Under the pieces are notes generated by a model, which saw nothing but the letters and a program-made list of their open reading frames with translations, did no database searches and was not told the origin of the DNA. From NCBI RefSeq assembly GCF_001713395.1, contig NZ_CP016452.1:1054001-1118000 (forward strand): a stretch of DNA of 64,000 nucleotides, read 5' to 3'. The stretch comes from Sinorhizobium sp. RAC02. Its GTDB lineage: Bacteria > Pseudomonadota > Alphaproteobacteria > Rhizobiales > Rhizobiaceae. A program made the position numbers and the translations under genes. The first letter of the stretch is position 1; each line of letters starts with the position of its first letter. Shown one piece after another: positions 8,614 through 17,162 of the stretch.

Positions 8614-10199
8614 TCCGTATTGCCGTGATTGCCGATCCCCATGTGCACGACTGCACCTGGGTGCCGGAAGGATTCGGCCTGGAAGGCGCCGTGCGCAGCT
8701 TCGCCGAGACCGCCGCCTCGACCCGCATCTTCAACGAGAGCGTGCCGGCCTTCCGCGCCGCGCTCGACTGCGCGGTGGAGGCCTGTGCGGCGGTCGTGCT
8801 GCTTGTCGGTGACCTCACCGACGATGGCCAGCGACCGAACATCCTGGCGGCGCTGTCGATCATCGAGGAATACCGCGAGCGTCACGGCATCCGCGTGCTG
8901 ATGACGCCCGGTAACCACGATTTCTACGCTCTGGCCGGCCGGCCGCAGGACAAGAGTTTCCTTGCGCCGGACGGTTCGTCGGTCATGGTGAGGAGCGCGG
9001 AATGCCCCGAGGCCGCGACGCTCGGTACGGGCGAAGCGCTCGCCATGCTGTCCAGTCTCGGCTTCGAGCCGGAGGAGGGCGATCTCCACTGGGAAAGCCC
9101 CTTCGGTAGCGATCCCGACTGGTCGGCGCGCAGCTACACCGCCCTGAGCCCGGATGGCGGTACGCCTTGCCGCATGATCGACGCTTCCTATCTCGTCGAG
9201 CCCGTGGAAGGGCTCTGGGTGCTCGCCATCGATGCCAATGTCTGCGTGCCGCGCGATGGTGCAAGTGATTTTGCCGATCCCGCGCAGTTCCACGACCCGA
9301 CCGATGGTGGCTGGCGGGCCGTGCTGCAACACCGCGCCCATCTGTTTGCCTGGATGACGGACGTGGCGGTGCGGGCGAAGGCAGGAGGCAAACATCTCGT
9401 TGCCTTCTCGCATTATCCGGCTCTCGACCCACTCGGCGGCGCCTCGACCGAGGAGGTCGCACTGTTCGGCGCGACCGGCCTTGCCCGTCGCGCGCCTACC
9501 ATCGCAGTGGCCGATGCGTTCGCGGCAACGGGTGTACCGCTCCATTTCTCCGGCCACCTGCACGTCAACGATACCGCCTGCCACGAAACCGCGCGCGGGC
9601 GCTTTGCCAATATCGCTGTCCCTTCACCGGTCGGCTATGGACCGGGCCTCAAGATCGTCGACCTTCATGCCGATCGCATCGAGATCCGTACGCGACCCTT
9701 GCGCCAAGTGTCCGGCCACGATGCGGCCTTTGCCGCCTACAAGGCCGAGGCGCGAAAGGCGGGCACGCCCGATCCGTCAGCAAGTTTCGCGCCCGATCAC
9801 GGTGAGTTCCTCAGCCGTCACCTGGTCAATCTCGTGCATGGACGATATCTCGCACGCGAGTGGCCGCAGGACATGGTGGACTTCGTGGCCGACGCCTCGG
9901 TGGCGGACCTGATGCGGCATCTCGACCTCGATGCCCGTGACGCCCCGGACTTGCCGCTGGCGGCGCTGGTCGAGGATTGGTATAGGCTGCGCAAGGCCGG
10001 CGAACTCAGCCACGAGGATATCGCGCCCGACCGGCTCGCCTTCTACCGACGCCTCTCGGCACAAGCGCCGACGCTTGAAGGCGACAGCCTTGCGGCCCGC
10101 TTCGCCACGCTCCTGCGCATGATGCGCGCCTATCTCCATCGTCACCCAAACCGCGACTTCTCGCTCAGCCGGACGGATCTGGCAGTCACGCCGCTCTAG
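8610..10199 (+). CDS. Calcineurin-like metallophosphoesterase
   Basis: A 529-residue phosphoesterase with the full dinuclear-metal motif set: DPHVH (D9/H11), GDLTDDG (67-73), GNHD (101-104), the SHYP histidine and GHLHVND near residue 317. The N-terminal 350 residues form the catalytic domain; the C-terminal 170 residues are of unknown role. Relatives cleave phosphodiesters such as cyclic nucleotides or glycerophosphodiesters. There is no signal peptide, so it would act in the cytoplasm. It is the last gene of the operon. Its TAG stop and the convergent lacI stop share the palindrome CTAG at 10196-10199. Confidence 0.88.
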   Translation: MIRIAVIADPHVHDCTWVPEGFGLEGAVRSFAETAASTRIFNESVPAFRAALDCAVEACAAVVLLVGDLTDDGQRPNILAALSIIEEYRERHGIRVLMTPGNHDFYALAGRPQDKSFLAPDGSSVMVRSAECPEAATLGTGEALAMLSSLGFEPEEGDLHWESPFGSDPDWSARSYTALSPDGGTPCRMIDASYLVEPVEGLWVLAIDANVCVPRDGASDFADPAQFHDPTDGGWRAVLQHRAHLFAWMTDVAVRAKAGGKHLVAFSHYPALDPLGGASTEEVALFGATGLARRAPTIAVADAFAATGVPLHFSGHLHVNDTACHETARGRFANIAVPSPVGYGPGLKIVDLHADRIEIRTRPLRQVSGHDAAFAAYKAEARKAGTPDPSASFAPDHGEFLSRHLVNLVHGRYLAREWPQDMVDFVADASVADLMRHLDLDARDAPDLPLAALVEDWYRLRKAGELSHEDIAPDRLAFYRRLSAQAPTLEGDSLAARFATLLRMMRAYLHRHPNRDFSLSRTDLAVTPL

Positions 10200-11257
10200 G
10201 GACGCACGCTCTTGCGCCAGGCGACCTGAGTCGGCAGGCGTTTCAGGGGAGCCGGTTCGGGTTCGTCCTTCTCGATGATGCTGGCGATATGATCGGCGAT
10301 GGCGCCGATCGGCTGGCGGAAGGTCGTAAGGTTGTAGGCAAGCCAACTCGCCTCCGGAATGTCGTCGAAGCCGACGACGCAGAGTTCCTCCGGAATAGCG
10401 AGGCGGAACTCCTGCCGTGCCACATCCATGAAGCCGAGCGCCAGGAGATCGGTGACGCAGAACACGCCGTCCGGCCGGTTCGAAGCGCCGAGCAGTTGGC
10501 GCGCACCTTCAGCGCCCGTTGCATAACCGGTCGGTCCGGCGCGGCTGACCTGCGCCGTCAGGCCCAGTTCCGCAGCGGCGGCGACGAAGGACTGCTCGCG
10601 CGCTATGATGCTGGACGTGCCGGCGGTGGAGCTGACCACGGCCAGGTTCCGGCAGCCGGCCCGATGCAGCAACAGGCAGGCCTCGCGCGCCGCGTTTTCA
10701 TTCTCGACCAGCACGAATTCCGGGCCGGTGATGGCGTCGTCGCGGTTGATGAGGATGACGCGCTGGCCATTCTCGATGCAGGTCTCGATCAGCGAGGCGG
10801 GCGGCGCACCGGAAACGACGACGGTTGCCTCGGCGCGGTAGTTCAACGTCTGGCGCAGCGCCGCCTCGACATTTTCAGGCTGGCCGGCCGTGTTCAGCAC
10901 CATCACGACCTTGCCGATCGCCTGGAGCTTGCGCGTCGTGGTCTCGACCACGTTGGCCTGGAACGGCGCCTGCATCTCGGCGACGATCAGGCAGACGATG
11001 CCCGAGCGATGGTGGATCAGCCCACGTGCTAGATGATTGACGTGGTAGCCGAGCTTTTCCGCTGCCGCCAACACCTTGGTCCGTGTTGTCGGCGAGACGC
11101 TCGCCCCATCGGTGAAGGTGCGCGACACCGCCGAACGCGAAACGCCGGCAAGCTCCGCCACCCGGATGGCGCTGACCGAGGATTTTTTTGGTTTGGCCTT
11201 CGTTATTACCAAGTCTTGCTTCCCCGCGCTGTTCTGCTTTGCACAGGTTTGAACCAT
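10196..11257 (-). CDS. LacI-family transcriptional regulator of the ABC-phosphatase operon
   Basis: A 353-residue regulator with an N-terminal LacI helix-turn-helix (IRVAELAGVSRSAVSRTF, then the hinge helix ...NHLARGL) and a periplasmic-binding-protein-like effector domain. An upstream ATG at 11368 is in frame but lies inside the operator at 11362-11379, so I prefer ATG 11257. It converges on the phosphoesterase gene. Because its own promoter and the ABC operon carry matching palindromes, it probably represses both and is induced by the imported compound or its product. Confidence 0.88.
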   Translation of the reverse strand: MVQTCAKQNSAGKQDLVITKAKPKKSSVSAIRVAELAGVSRSAVSRTFTDGASVSPTTRTKVLAAAEKLGYHVNHLARGLIHHRSGIVCLIVAEMQAPFQANVVETTTRKLQAIGKVVMVLNTAGQPENVEAALRQTLNYRAEATVVVSGAPPASLIETCIENGQRVILINRDDAITGPEFVLVENENAAREACLLLHRAGCRNLAVVSSTAGTSSIIAREQSFVAAAAELGLTAQVSRAGPTGYATGAEGARQLLGASNRPDGVFCVTDLLALGFMDVARQEFRLAIPEELCVVGFDDIPEASWLAYNLTTFRQPIGAIADHIASIIEKDEPEPAPLKRLPTQVAWRKSVRP

Positions 11258-11259
11258 TT

Positions 11260-11275
11260 TTGCCAGAATGTGCAA
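11260..11275. promoter_or_regulatory. Weaker candidate LacI operator next to the lacI start
   Basis: TTGCCAGAATGTGCAA keeps the right half-site TGTGCAA and the left TTGC of the sites at 1904-1919 and 11363-11378, with the same length. It touches the lacI start codon at 11257, where a bound repressor could block expression. The left arm is degenerate, so confidence is limited. Confidence 0.35.
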
Positions 11276-11361
11276 GGCCGTGAGCAGCTTCTGCGAAAAA
11301 TGGCGCGCTGTGCAAGGCGGAAGATAAAGCAGAATAACATGTACGGCGGGTCTATACGCCT

Positions 11362-11379
11362 TTTGCAATCCTGTGCAAA
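11362..11379. promoter_or_regulatory. Candidate autoregulatory LacI operator
   Basis: TTTGCAATCCTGTGCAAA has 6 of 7 paired arm positions and shares TTGCA-N6-TGCAA with the palindrome upstream of the ABC operon (1903-1920), in the same spacing. It lies 105 bp before the chosen lacI start. The shared design supports autoregulation and control of the operon about 9 kb away by one regulator. Confidence 0.6.
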
Positions 11380-11699
11380 CGCCGAAGCGGCAATGTCATA
11401 GCGCCATTCTTGTCTCTACGGCCTATTTTTTGTGGAGATTTGACCAACGCGATCGCTGCGCGATCAGGCAACAACTGCGCCTGTCCAGGAAGGGATGACG
11501 GCGCAGCGATGCGGGGTCTTGTTTCGGCGCTTCAAGGCCCCGGCGCGCGAGTCCCCGTGCGGCTACGCGAAAAAAACCCTCGAAACCGGCCCATCGCACG
11601 CCACAATATCTAAAGTCGCGCGATTTGCGGGATTCTTTTATCTATAAAATCTATGTATTTTATGTCTTAATATTCTCGTTGGCTGCCCAGGAGGATACC

Positions 11700-12287
11700 A
11701 TGCCCAAAACCGAATCCAATCCCATCACGCTCGGAACCCGCGCGGCAGACTTCATCCTGCCCGACGCGGACGGCCATCTCCATACGTTGGCGGATTTCAA
11801 GGAGAGCCCGGCGCTGCTGATCGCCTTCATCTCGAACCGCTGCCCCTTTGTCGTGCTGATCCGCGAAGCGCTGGCGCAGTTCGCACGTGACTATGCCGGG
11901 CAGGGGCTCGCCGTCGTCGCCATCAACAGCAACGATGCGCAGGCTCATCCGGAAGAGACACTGGAGCGGGTCGGCGCCGAGGTGAAGACCTACGGTTACG
12001 GCTTCCCCTATCTCAAGGACGCGTCACAGGGCGTCGCCACGGCTTACGGTGCAGCCTGTACGCCGGACTTCTTCCTGTATGACCGCGATCGTAAGCTGAC
12101 CTATCACGGCCAGTTCGACGATGCCCGCCCGGGCAACGGCAAGGATGTGACGGGCGCGGACCTGCGCGCCGCCGTCGATGCTGTGCTTCGCGGCGAGACT
12201 GCCGGTGCAAAACAGGTTCCCTCGATCGGCTGCAACATCAAATGGACGGCCGGCAACGAACCGTCCTGGTTCTCCACTGCCGCCTGA
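11700..12287 (+). CDS. Thioredoxin-fold redoxin family protein
   Basis: A 195-residue AhpC/TSA-like protein. It carries the family's SNRCPFV motif (one Cys, the usual position of the reactive residue), the TPDFFLYD cis-proline region and the C-terminal PSIGCNIKW motif typical of this uncharacterised redoxin subfamily. It starts at ATG 11700 after a textbook AGGAGG site. It precedes a flavoprotein/ferredoxin pair and a sulfonate-type importer, so a role in handling reactive sulfur or in thiol redox for that pathway is plausible. No CXXC motif is present, which makes a classical disulfide reductase unlikely. Confidence 0.82.
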   Translation: MPKTESNPITLGTRAADFILPDADGHLHTLADFKESPALLIAFISNRCPFVVLIREALAQFARDYAGQGLAVVAINSNDAQAHPEETLERVGAEVKTYGYGFPYLKDASQGVATAYGAACTPDFFLYDRDRKLTYHGQFDDARPGNGKDVTGADLRAAVDAVLRGETAGAKQVPSIGCNIKWTAGNEPSWFSTAA

Positions 12288-12352
12288 TCGCGGTCGAAGA
12301 CGGCCGGCTCTCGTGGGCTGGCCGCGTTTTCCCCTTCACAGACCGGAACACC

Positions 12353-13981
12353 ATGGCATCGCGTCGCAAGCAACAGCCTGAAGAAGACGGGCGCCTCATT
12401 GAAACGGACGTCCTCGTCGTAGGCGGCGGGCCGTCCGCGGCGTGGGCCGCGTTGTCGGCGGCAGAGGCCGGCGCGCGCGTCGTTCTGGTCGACAAGGGTT
12501 ACCACGGCACCAGCGGCGCGACGGCCCCTTCCAACACGGGGACCTGGTGCATTCCGCCGGGCGAGGGGCGTGCAACCTCCGTCGAGCAGCGGTTCAAGCG
12601 CACGGCCGGGCTTGCCGATCGCCGCTGGATGCTGCGTGCGGCGGACCGGGCCTATGAAAACCTGCAGAAGCTGGTCGAATGGGGTTATCCCTTTCCGAGC
12701 GAGGAGGATGGCAGCCTCTACATCGCCAACCTGCGGGGCCCGGACTACATGCGCTTCATGCGCCAGCGCGTGCAGAAGGCCGGTGTCACCATTCTCGATC
12801 ACCATCCGATCCTGGAACTGCTTGGCGACGACAACCATATCGGCGGTGCGGCGGGGCTCGTACGCCGCAACGGCGCGAGCTTTCGCGTGTCGGCCGGCGC
12901 AGTGGTCCTGGCGACAGGCGGTTGCGCCTTCTTCGAGCGCATTCTCGGCGGCACGGGCTTGACGGGCGATGGCAGTCTCTTCGCGGCGGAGGCCGGCGCT
13001 TCGCTCTCCGGCATGGAGTTTACCGGCAAATACACGCTCTCTCCGCATGGCTCCTCGCTGAACAAGGGCCTGCCGTTCCGCTGGGCGACCTTCTACCATG
13101 AGAACGGTGAGGTGCTGCGCAATGCCCATGGCGATCCGGTGACGAACGGTATTGGAGGCGGGGAGCGGCAGGTGGCCGAGGCCTTGCTGACCGGCCCCGT
13201 CTACGCCCGGCTCGATCTTGCCGAGCCCGCCATGCAGGACTGGTTGCGGCGTGGCCAGCCGAACTGTTTTCAGCCCTATGACCGCATGGGCATCAATCCC
13301 TTCGAAGAGCGTTTCCGCGTGGAACTCAAATACGAGGGCACGGTGCGCGGCACGGGCGGCATCCGCATTGTTTCCTCCGATTGCAGCACCGGTGTTGCCG
13401 GCCTCTATGTTGCCGGAGACGCGGCAAGCCGCGAGAATGTCACCGGCGGCATTTCCGGCGGGGGTGCGATCAATGCCTCCTGGGCCATTGCCAGCGGCTG
13501 GTGGTCTGGTCATGGCGCCGCCCAACACGCCCGCCGCCGTCAGGCCAGGGACACTGCGCGTTTGCAGTCGCTCGGTACGACGGGTCTGCGGGGCAGCGCC
13601 GAGCGCGAGGATGTCGATCTCGCCGCCACTGCGCGCGCTGTGCATGGCGAAATCGTGCCGCTCGACAAGAGTTACTGGCGGACGGCCGAGACGTTGGATT
13701 CCAGCCAACGGGCGCTGGACGACATCTGGCTTCGGCTGAACCAGGCAGGCCCCTCCGCTGGCATTGGTCGCCTTCGGTCCCGTGAAGTGGCGTCGGTGAC
13801 TGCAAATGCGCGCTGGACGGTTGCTGCAGCCCTGTTGCGCACCGAAAGCCGCGGCGTGCACCGTCGACGCGATTTTTCAGGTGAGGACGACGCCCAGGCG
13901 AGCCGCATCACCGTTTCCGGCCTCGACCGGGTGACGGCCGCGCGCGAAATCCTTGCCCTTGAAACGGCACGGGAGGGCTGA
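12353..13981 (+). CDS. FAD-dependent oxidoreductase, AprA/fumarate-reductase flavoprotein type
   Basis: A 542-residue flavoprotein. The N-terminus has the FAD-binding motif DVLVVGGGPSAAWAA and VVLVDKG. The C-terminal half has the second FAD motif LYVAGDAASRENVTGG followed by GGGAIN. This fold is shared by adenylylsulfate reductase alpha (AprA), fumarate reductase and related enzymes. The next gene, 3 bp downstream, encodes a two-cluster ferredoxin, which is exactly the AprA/AprB arrangement. An in-frame ATG at 12242 would overlap the redoxin gene by 46 bp and adds no conserved sequence, so I chose 12353. The substrate is unknown; sulfur compounds are favoured by the SsuABC-type genes that follow. 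Confidence 0.85.
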   Translation: MASRRKQQPEEDGRLIETDVLVVGGGPSAAWAALSAAEAGARVVLVDKGYHGTSGATAPSNTGTWCIPPGEGRATSVEQRFKRTAGLADRRWMLRAADRAYENLQKLVEWGYPFPSEEDGSLYIANLRGPDYMRFMRQRVQKAGVTILDHHPILELLGDDNHIGGAAGLVRRNGASFRVSAGAVVLATGGCAFFERILGGTGLTGDGSLFAAEAGASLSGMEFTGKYTLSPHGSSLNKGLPFRWATFYHENGEVLRNAHGDPVTNGIGGGERQVAEALLTGPVYARLDLAEPAMQDWLRRGQPNCFQPYDRMGINPFEERFRVELKYEGTVRGTGGIRIVSSDCSTGVAGLYVAGDAASRENVTGGISGGGAINASWAIASGWWSGHGAAQHARRRQARDTARLQSLGTTGLRGSAEREDVDLAATARAVHGEIVPLDKSYWRTAETLDSSQRALDDIWLRLNQAGPSAGIGRLRSREVASVTANARWTVAAALLRTESRGVHRRRDFSGEDDAQASRITVSGLDRVTAAREILALETAREG

Positions 13982-13984
13982 GCG

Positions 13985-14314
13985 ATGATCGAAGTCATCT
14001 CGACCGACCGCTGCATCCGCTGCGACATCTGCGAGCGCATCTGTCCGGCCTTCGTTTTCGACCGGGACGAGACGGGTCTGCCCGTCATTGCCCGGCAGGA
14101 CGACTGCCAGACGTGTTTTCTCTGCGAAATCTACTGCCCGACGGATGCGCTCTACGTCGCCGAAAACGCGCACGGGCCGATCGGCATCAGCGAGGCTGAT
14201 GTCTTGGAACGCGACCTTTTCGGCACATACGCCCGCTCACTCGGCTGGAACCGCGGGCGCGCCGGGGGCGCGCAGAATGACCCGACCCGCCACATCCGCG
14301 TGGCGCAGGTCTGA
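13985..14314 (+). CDS. Two-cluster 4Fe-4S ferredoxin, AprB-like
   Basis: A 109-residue ferredoxin with two complete cluster motifs: C-IRC-DIC-ERIC-P (Cys 11, 14, 17, 21) and C-QTC-FLC-EIYC-P (Cys 41, 44, 47, 51). The region after residue 55 is a short tail without cysteines. It lies 3 bp after the flavoprotein gene and very probably forms its electron-transfer subunit, as AprB does for AprA. Confidence 0.9.
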   Translation: MIEVISTDRCIRCDICERICPAFVFDRDETGLPVIARQDDCQTCFLCEIYCPTDALYVAENAHGPIGISEADVLERDLFGTYARSLGWNRGRAGGAQNDPTRHIRVAQV

Positions 14315-14327
14315 AGGGAGATTGATC

Positions 14328-15164
14328 ATGGAACGCATAGCCGTCAGCGCGTTGCGCAAAACCTTTACGCTGAAGCCCGGCCAGACGGTGGCCGTCGATG
14401 GCGTGCTGTCCAACCGGATCGCGGTACTGGATGGCGTCGACCTCACCATCAATCGCGGCGAATTCGTCACCGTCGTCGGCCCCTCCGGCAGCGGCAAGTC
14501 GGTGCTGCTCGATGTCATTGCGGGGCTGACCGAGGCGACCTCGGGAGGTGCGCGTATCGATGGCATCGAGGTGTCGAAACCGCATGCCCGCACGGCCTAT
14601 GTCTTCCAGCAATACGCGCTCTTTCCCTGGCGTACCGCCTTGCAGAACGTCGAATATGCGCTGGAAGTGCGCGGCACGCCCGCCGCCGAGCGCCGCGAGA
14701 AGGCACTCTACTTCCTGCACCTCTTCGGCCTCCACGGCTTCGAAGACCGCTATCCGTCGCAACTTTCCGGCGGCATGCAGCAGCGTGTGGCGATCGCCCG
14801 CGCGCTTTCCACAGATCCGCAGGTGCTGCTGATGGACGAGCCGTTCGCAGCCCTCGACGCCCAGACCCGCGACATCCTGCAAAGCGAGCTTCTGCGCATC
14901 TGGGAGCAGATCAAGACCACAGTCGTCTTCGTAACCCATTCGATCGACGAGGCGATCTATCTCGCCGACCGCGTCGTCGTGATGACTGCCCGCCCGGCGA
15001 GCGTCAAGGAGATCGTCGCGATAGATCTGCCGCGTCCGCGCGATCTCGATATCCGCAACAGCGAGGCCTTCAACGCCTACCGTGCCCGCGTCTGGGAAAG
15101 CCTGCGCGACGAGGTGGTGAAGGCCCAGCGCGACTGGGCGCTCGCTTCCAGCTACGCCAATTGA
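14328..15164 (+). CDS. ABC ATPase, sulfonate/nitrate/taurine type
   Basis: A 278-residue ATPase of the SsuB/TauB/NrtD group. It has Walker A GPSGSGKS, Q-loop FQQYALFPWR (the PW after the Q-loop is typical of this group), signature LSGGMQQRVAIARAL, Walker B LLMDEPFAALD and H-loop FVTHSIDEAI. ATG 14328 follows AAGGGAG at 14314-14320. It drives the permease at 15176, whose start lies 11 bp after this stop. Confidence 0.93.
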   Translation: MERIAVSALRKTFTLKPGQTVAVDGVLSNRIAVLDGVDLTINRGEFVTVVGPSGSGKSVLLDVIAGLTEATSGGARIDGIEVSKPHARTAYVFQQYALFPWRTALQNVEYALEVRGTPAAERREKALYFLHLFGLHGFEDRYPSQLSGGMQQRVAIARALSTDPQVLLMDEPFAALDAQTRDILQSELLRIWEQIKTTVVFVTHSIDEAIYLADRVVVMTARPASVKEIVAIDLPRPRDLDIRNSEAFNAYRARVWESLRDEVVKAQRDWALASSYAN

Positions 15165-15175
15165 GGGAGGGCCCG

Positions 15176-16039
15176 ATGAGCCTGATCGCCGACCGCAGCC
15201 TGCCGCTACGCACCACCTTTTCCCTGCGCCGCAAACGCGCCCGGGAGAAGGCGCCGACCGCGCTCTCCGAGTTCTTCTCCACCATCACGATCGGCCTGCC
15301 GGCACTTGCCGCCTTTGCACTCCTCTGGGAGGTTGCGCCGCGCGCCGGATGGATCAATTCGCTGTTCTTTCCGCCGCTCAGCCAGGTGCTCGCGGTCCTG
15401 TGGGAGATGATCGTCTCCGGCCAGCTTGCCGACCATATCGGCATCAGCTTACAGCGCGCCGCGATCGGCTTTGCCCTTGCCGTCGTCACCGCCGTGCCGC
15501 TCGGCTTCCTGATGGGACGCTACCCGCTCTTTGAGCGGGCCTCCGATTTCCTCGTCCAGACCCTGCGCAACACGTCGCAGTTCGCGCTGCTGCCGGTCTT
15601 CATCCTGCTGCTCGGCATCGGCGAGGCCTCGAAGATCGCCATCACCTTCTACGCCGCCGTCTTCTTCCTGTTGATCAACACGATCGTCGGTGTGAAGTCG
15701 GTCGACCCGCTGCTCCTCAAGGCGGCGCGCTCGATGGGCACGTCGGACTGGGACCTTTTCAAGAAGGTCATCTTTCCCTCCGCCATCCCCTCGATCGTCG
15801 CGGGTGCCCGGCTCGGCGTGAAGACATCACTCTTCTCGGTGATCGCGGCCGAGATGCTCGCCGCCCAGTCCGGCATCGGCTACCTCATCCAGAATTCATC
15901 GCTGATGCTGGAAACCGATCGCATGTATGCGGGGATCCTGACGCTGACCATCGTGGGTCTCGTGCTTAACTACCTGCTCGTCGCCGGTGAAAAGCGCGCC
16001 ACGCATTGGCGGGGCAGCGGCGAGAGCGGCCCCAACTGA
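15176..16039 (+). CDS. ABC permease, sulfonate/nitrate/taurine type
   Basis: A 287-residue inner-membrane protein of the SsuC/TauC family with about six membrane segments and an EAA loop (KAARSMGTSDWDLFKKVIFPSAIPSI). A TTG at 15161 is in frame, but ATG 15176 has the better spaced ribosome site (GAGGGAGG), so I chose it. It works with the ATPase before it and the binding protein after it. Substrate class is inferred from the family. Confidence 0.92.
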   Translation: MSLIADRSLPLRTTFSLRRKRAREKAPTALSEFFSTITIGLPALAAFALLWEVAPRAGWINSLFFPPLSQVLAVLWEMIVSGQLADHIGISLQRAAIGFALAVVTAVPLGFLMGRYPLFERASDFLVQTLRNTSQFALLPVFILLLGIGEASKIAITFYAAVFFLLINTIVGVKSVDPLLLKAARSMGTSDWDLFKKVIFPSAIPSIVAGARLGVKTSLFSVIAAEMLAAQSGIGYLIQNSSLMLETDRMYAGILTLTIVGLVLNYLLVAGEKRATHWRGSGESGPN

Positions 16040-16082
16040 ACCTCCCTTCATTCTGACCAATCGATCTCGAAAGGATCCATCC

Positions 16083-17108
16083 ATGACGTCCCTTCCGCTC
16101 CGCCGGACGCTTTTGAAGCTGGCGCTCGCACTTTCGCTCGTACCTGTCGCTGCGGCAGCCCCGGCCTTTGCAGATGAGGCCAAGCCTGATGTCATCCGCA
16201 TCGGCTCGACGGCGCCCGGCCACCTGAAGTTCATCCTCTATCGCAACAAGAAGCTGCTGGAGGACGAATTCGCCAAGGACGGTATCAAGATCGAGCTGAC
16301 GACCTTCGATGGTGGATCGGCTGCCACCGTCGCGCTCGGTTCCGGCGCGATCGACTTCACTTACATCGGCAACAACCCGTCGCTGCGCCTGGCCGCGGCC
16401 GGCGCGGATGTGAAACTCGTCGGCCTATCGAGCTGGAACCGCTCCAACGAAACGCAGATCGTCGTCAAGCCGGATTCGCCGATCCAGAAGATCGAGGACC
16501 TGAAAGGCAAGAAGGTCGCCTATCTTTCCGGTACGGTGCGTCACTCTACCTTCGCCAAGGCGTTGAATGCCGCCGGTCTCTCGCTCAAAGACGTGGAAAG
16601 CCTCAACCTCGGGATCGAAAGTTCCGGCCCGGCGCTTTCCCGCGGTGATGTCGATGCCATCGTGGAAAGCACCGGCCCGGTTCAGGCGCTGGTCGAAAAA
16701 GGCGGCGCGCGGGTGATCTTCGATGCCGGCGTTTCCGGCAGCCCGGAATGGGCCGTTCCCCACCTCATCAGCGTCAATGGCGATTTCGCCCGCAAGTATC
16801 CGGAGATCGTGACGCGCCTGCTGGCGGTCGATATCGCGACGGCGCGCTGGGCGGATGCGAACCCGGAAGAGACAATCGCGATCTTCGTCAAGGAAACCGG
16901 CAACAGCGACAAGGCAGTGCGGGCGACCTATCCGGACGGCAAGTTCTTCCAGGATCCCGAAATCACCGAAGAGGCTGTGCGCGCGCTTCAAGGCGAGGAA
17001 ACCTTCATGGCGGATGCCGAGCTTCTGAAGGGCAAGGTCAATTACGACACCTGGATCGACCGTTCCTTCTATGACGCCGCCCTGAAAAGGGTTGCCGCCA
17101 GCAACTGA
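16083..17108 (+). CDS. Sulfonate-type ABC binding protein
   Basis: A 341-residue exported protein with an N-terminal signal (RRTLLKLALALSLVPVAAAAPAFA) and the SsuA/NMT1 pattern (IRIGSTAPGHLKF..., G-A-I-D-F-T-Y-I-G-N near residue 97). SsuA homologues bind aliphatic sulfonates, taurine or aromatic sulfonates. A rho-independent terminator follows at 17125, so this is the end of the main unit. No flavin monooxygenase (SsuD) or TauD dioxygenase is present, leaving the AprAB-like pair as the only catalytic candidate. Confidence 0.9.
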   Translation: MTSLPLRRTLLKLALALSLVPVAAAAPAFADEAKPDVIRIGSTAPGHLKFILYRNKKLLEDEFAKDGIKIELTTFDGGSAATVALGSGAIDFTYIGNNPSLRLAAAGADVKLVGLSSWNRSNETQIVVKPDSPIQKIEDLKGKKVAYLSGTVRHSTFAKALNAAGLSLKDVESLNLGIESSGPALSRGDVDAIVESTGPVQALVEKGGARVIFDAGVSGSPEWAVPHLISVNGDFARKYPEIVTRLLAVDIATARWADANPEETIAIFVKETGNSDKAVRATYPDGKFFQDPEITEEAVRALQGEETFMADAELLKGKVNYDTWIDRSFYDAALKRVAASN

Positions 17109-17124
17109 CCATATAGGCTTGGGT

Positions 17125-17153
17125 GCCGGCGCAGACGCGCCGGCCCATTTTTT
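17125..17153 (+). terminator. Rho-independent terminator
   Basis: GCCGGCGC-AGAC-GCGCCGGC makes a perfect 8-bp GC stem with a 4-nt loop, followed by CCATTTTTTT. It closes the sulfonate-type importer operon, 10 bp before the MFS gene. Confidence 0.88.
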
Positions 17154-17162
17154 GATGTCGTG

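Larger units (their letters stand above)
11258..11699. promoter_or_regulatory. Intergenic region between lacI-type gene and redoxin operon
   Basis: These 442 bp hold the lacI promoter side with several TGTGCAA-type sites (11260-11275, about 11307-11316, 11362-11379) and, at 11620-11690, an AT-rich stretch (TTTTATCTATAAAATCTATGTATTTTATG) that probably carries the promoter of the redoxin operon. A 67-codon frame at 11410-11613 shows no coding character and is not called. Confidence 0.5.

Noticed and set aside
11410..11613. 67-codon frame in the intergenic region
   Set aside because: No ribosome site, composition not coding-like, and it overlaps the region with regulatory sequence.
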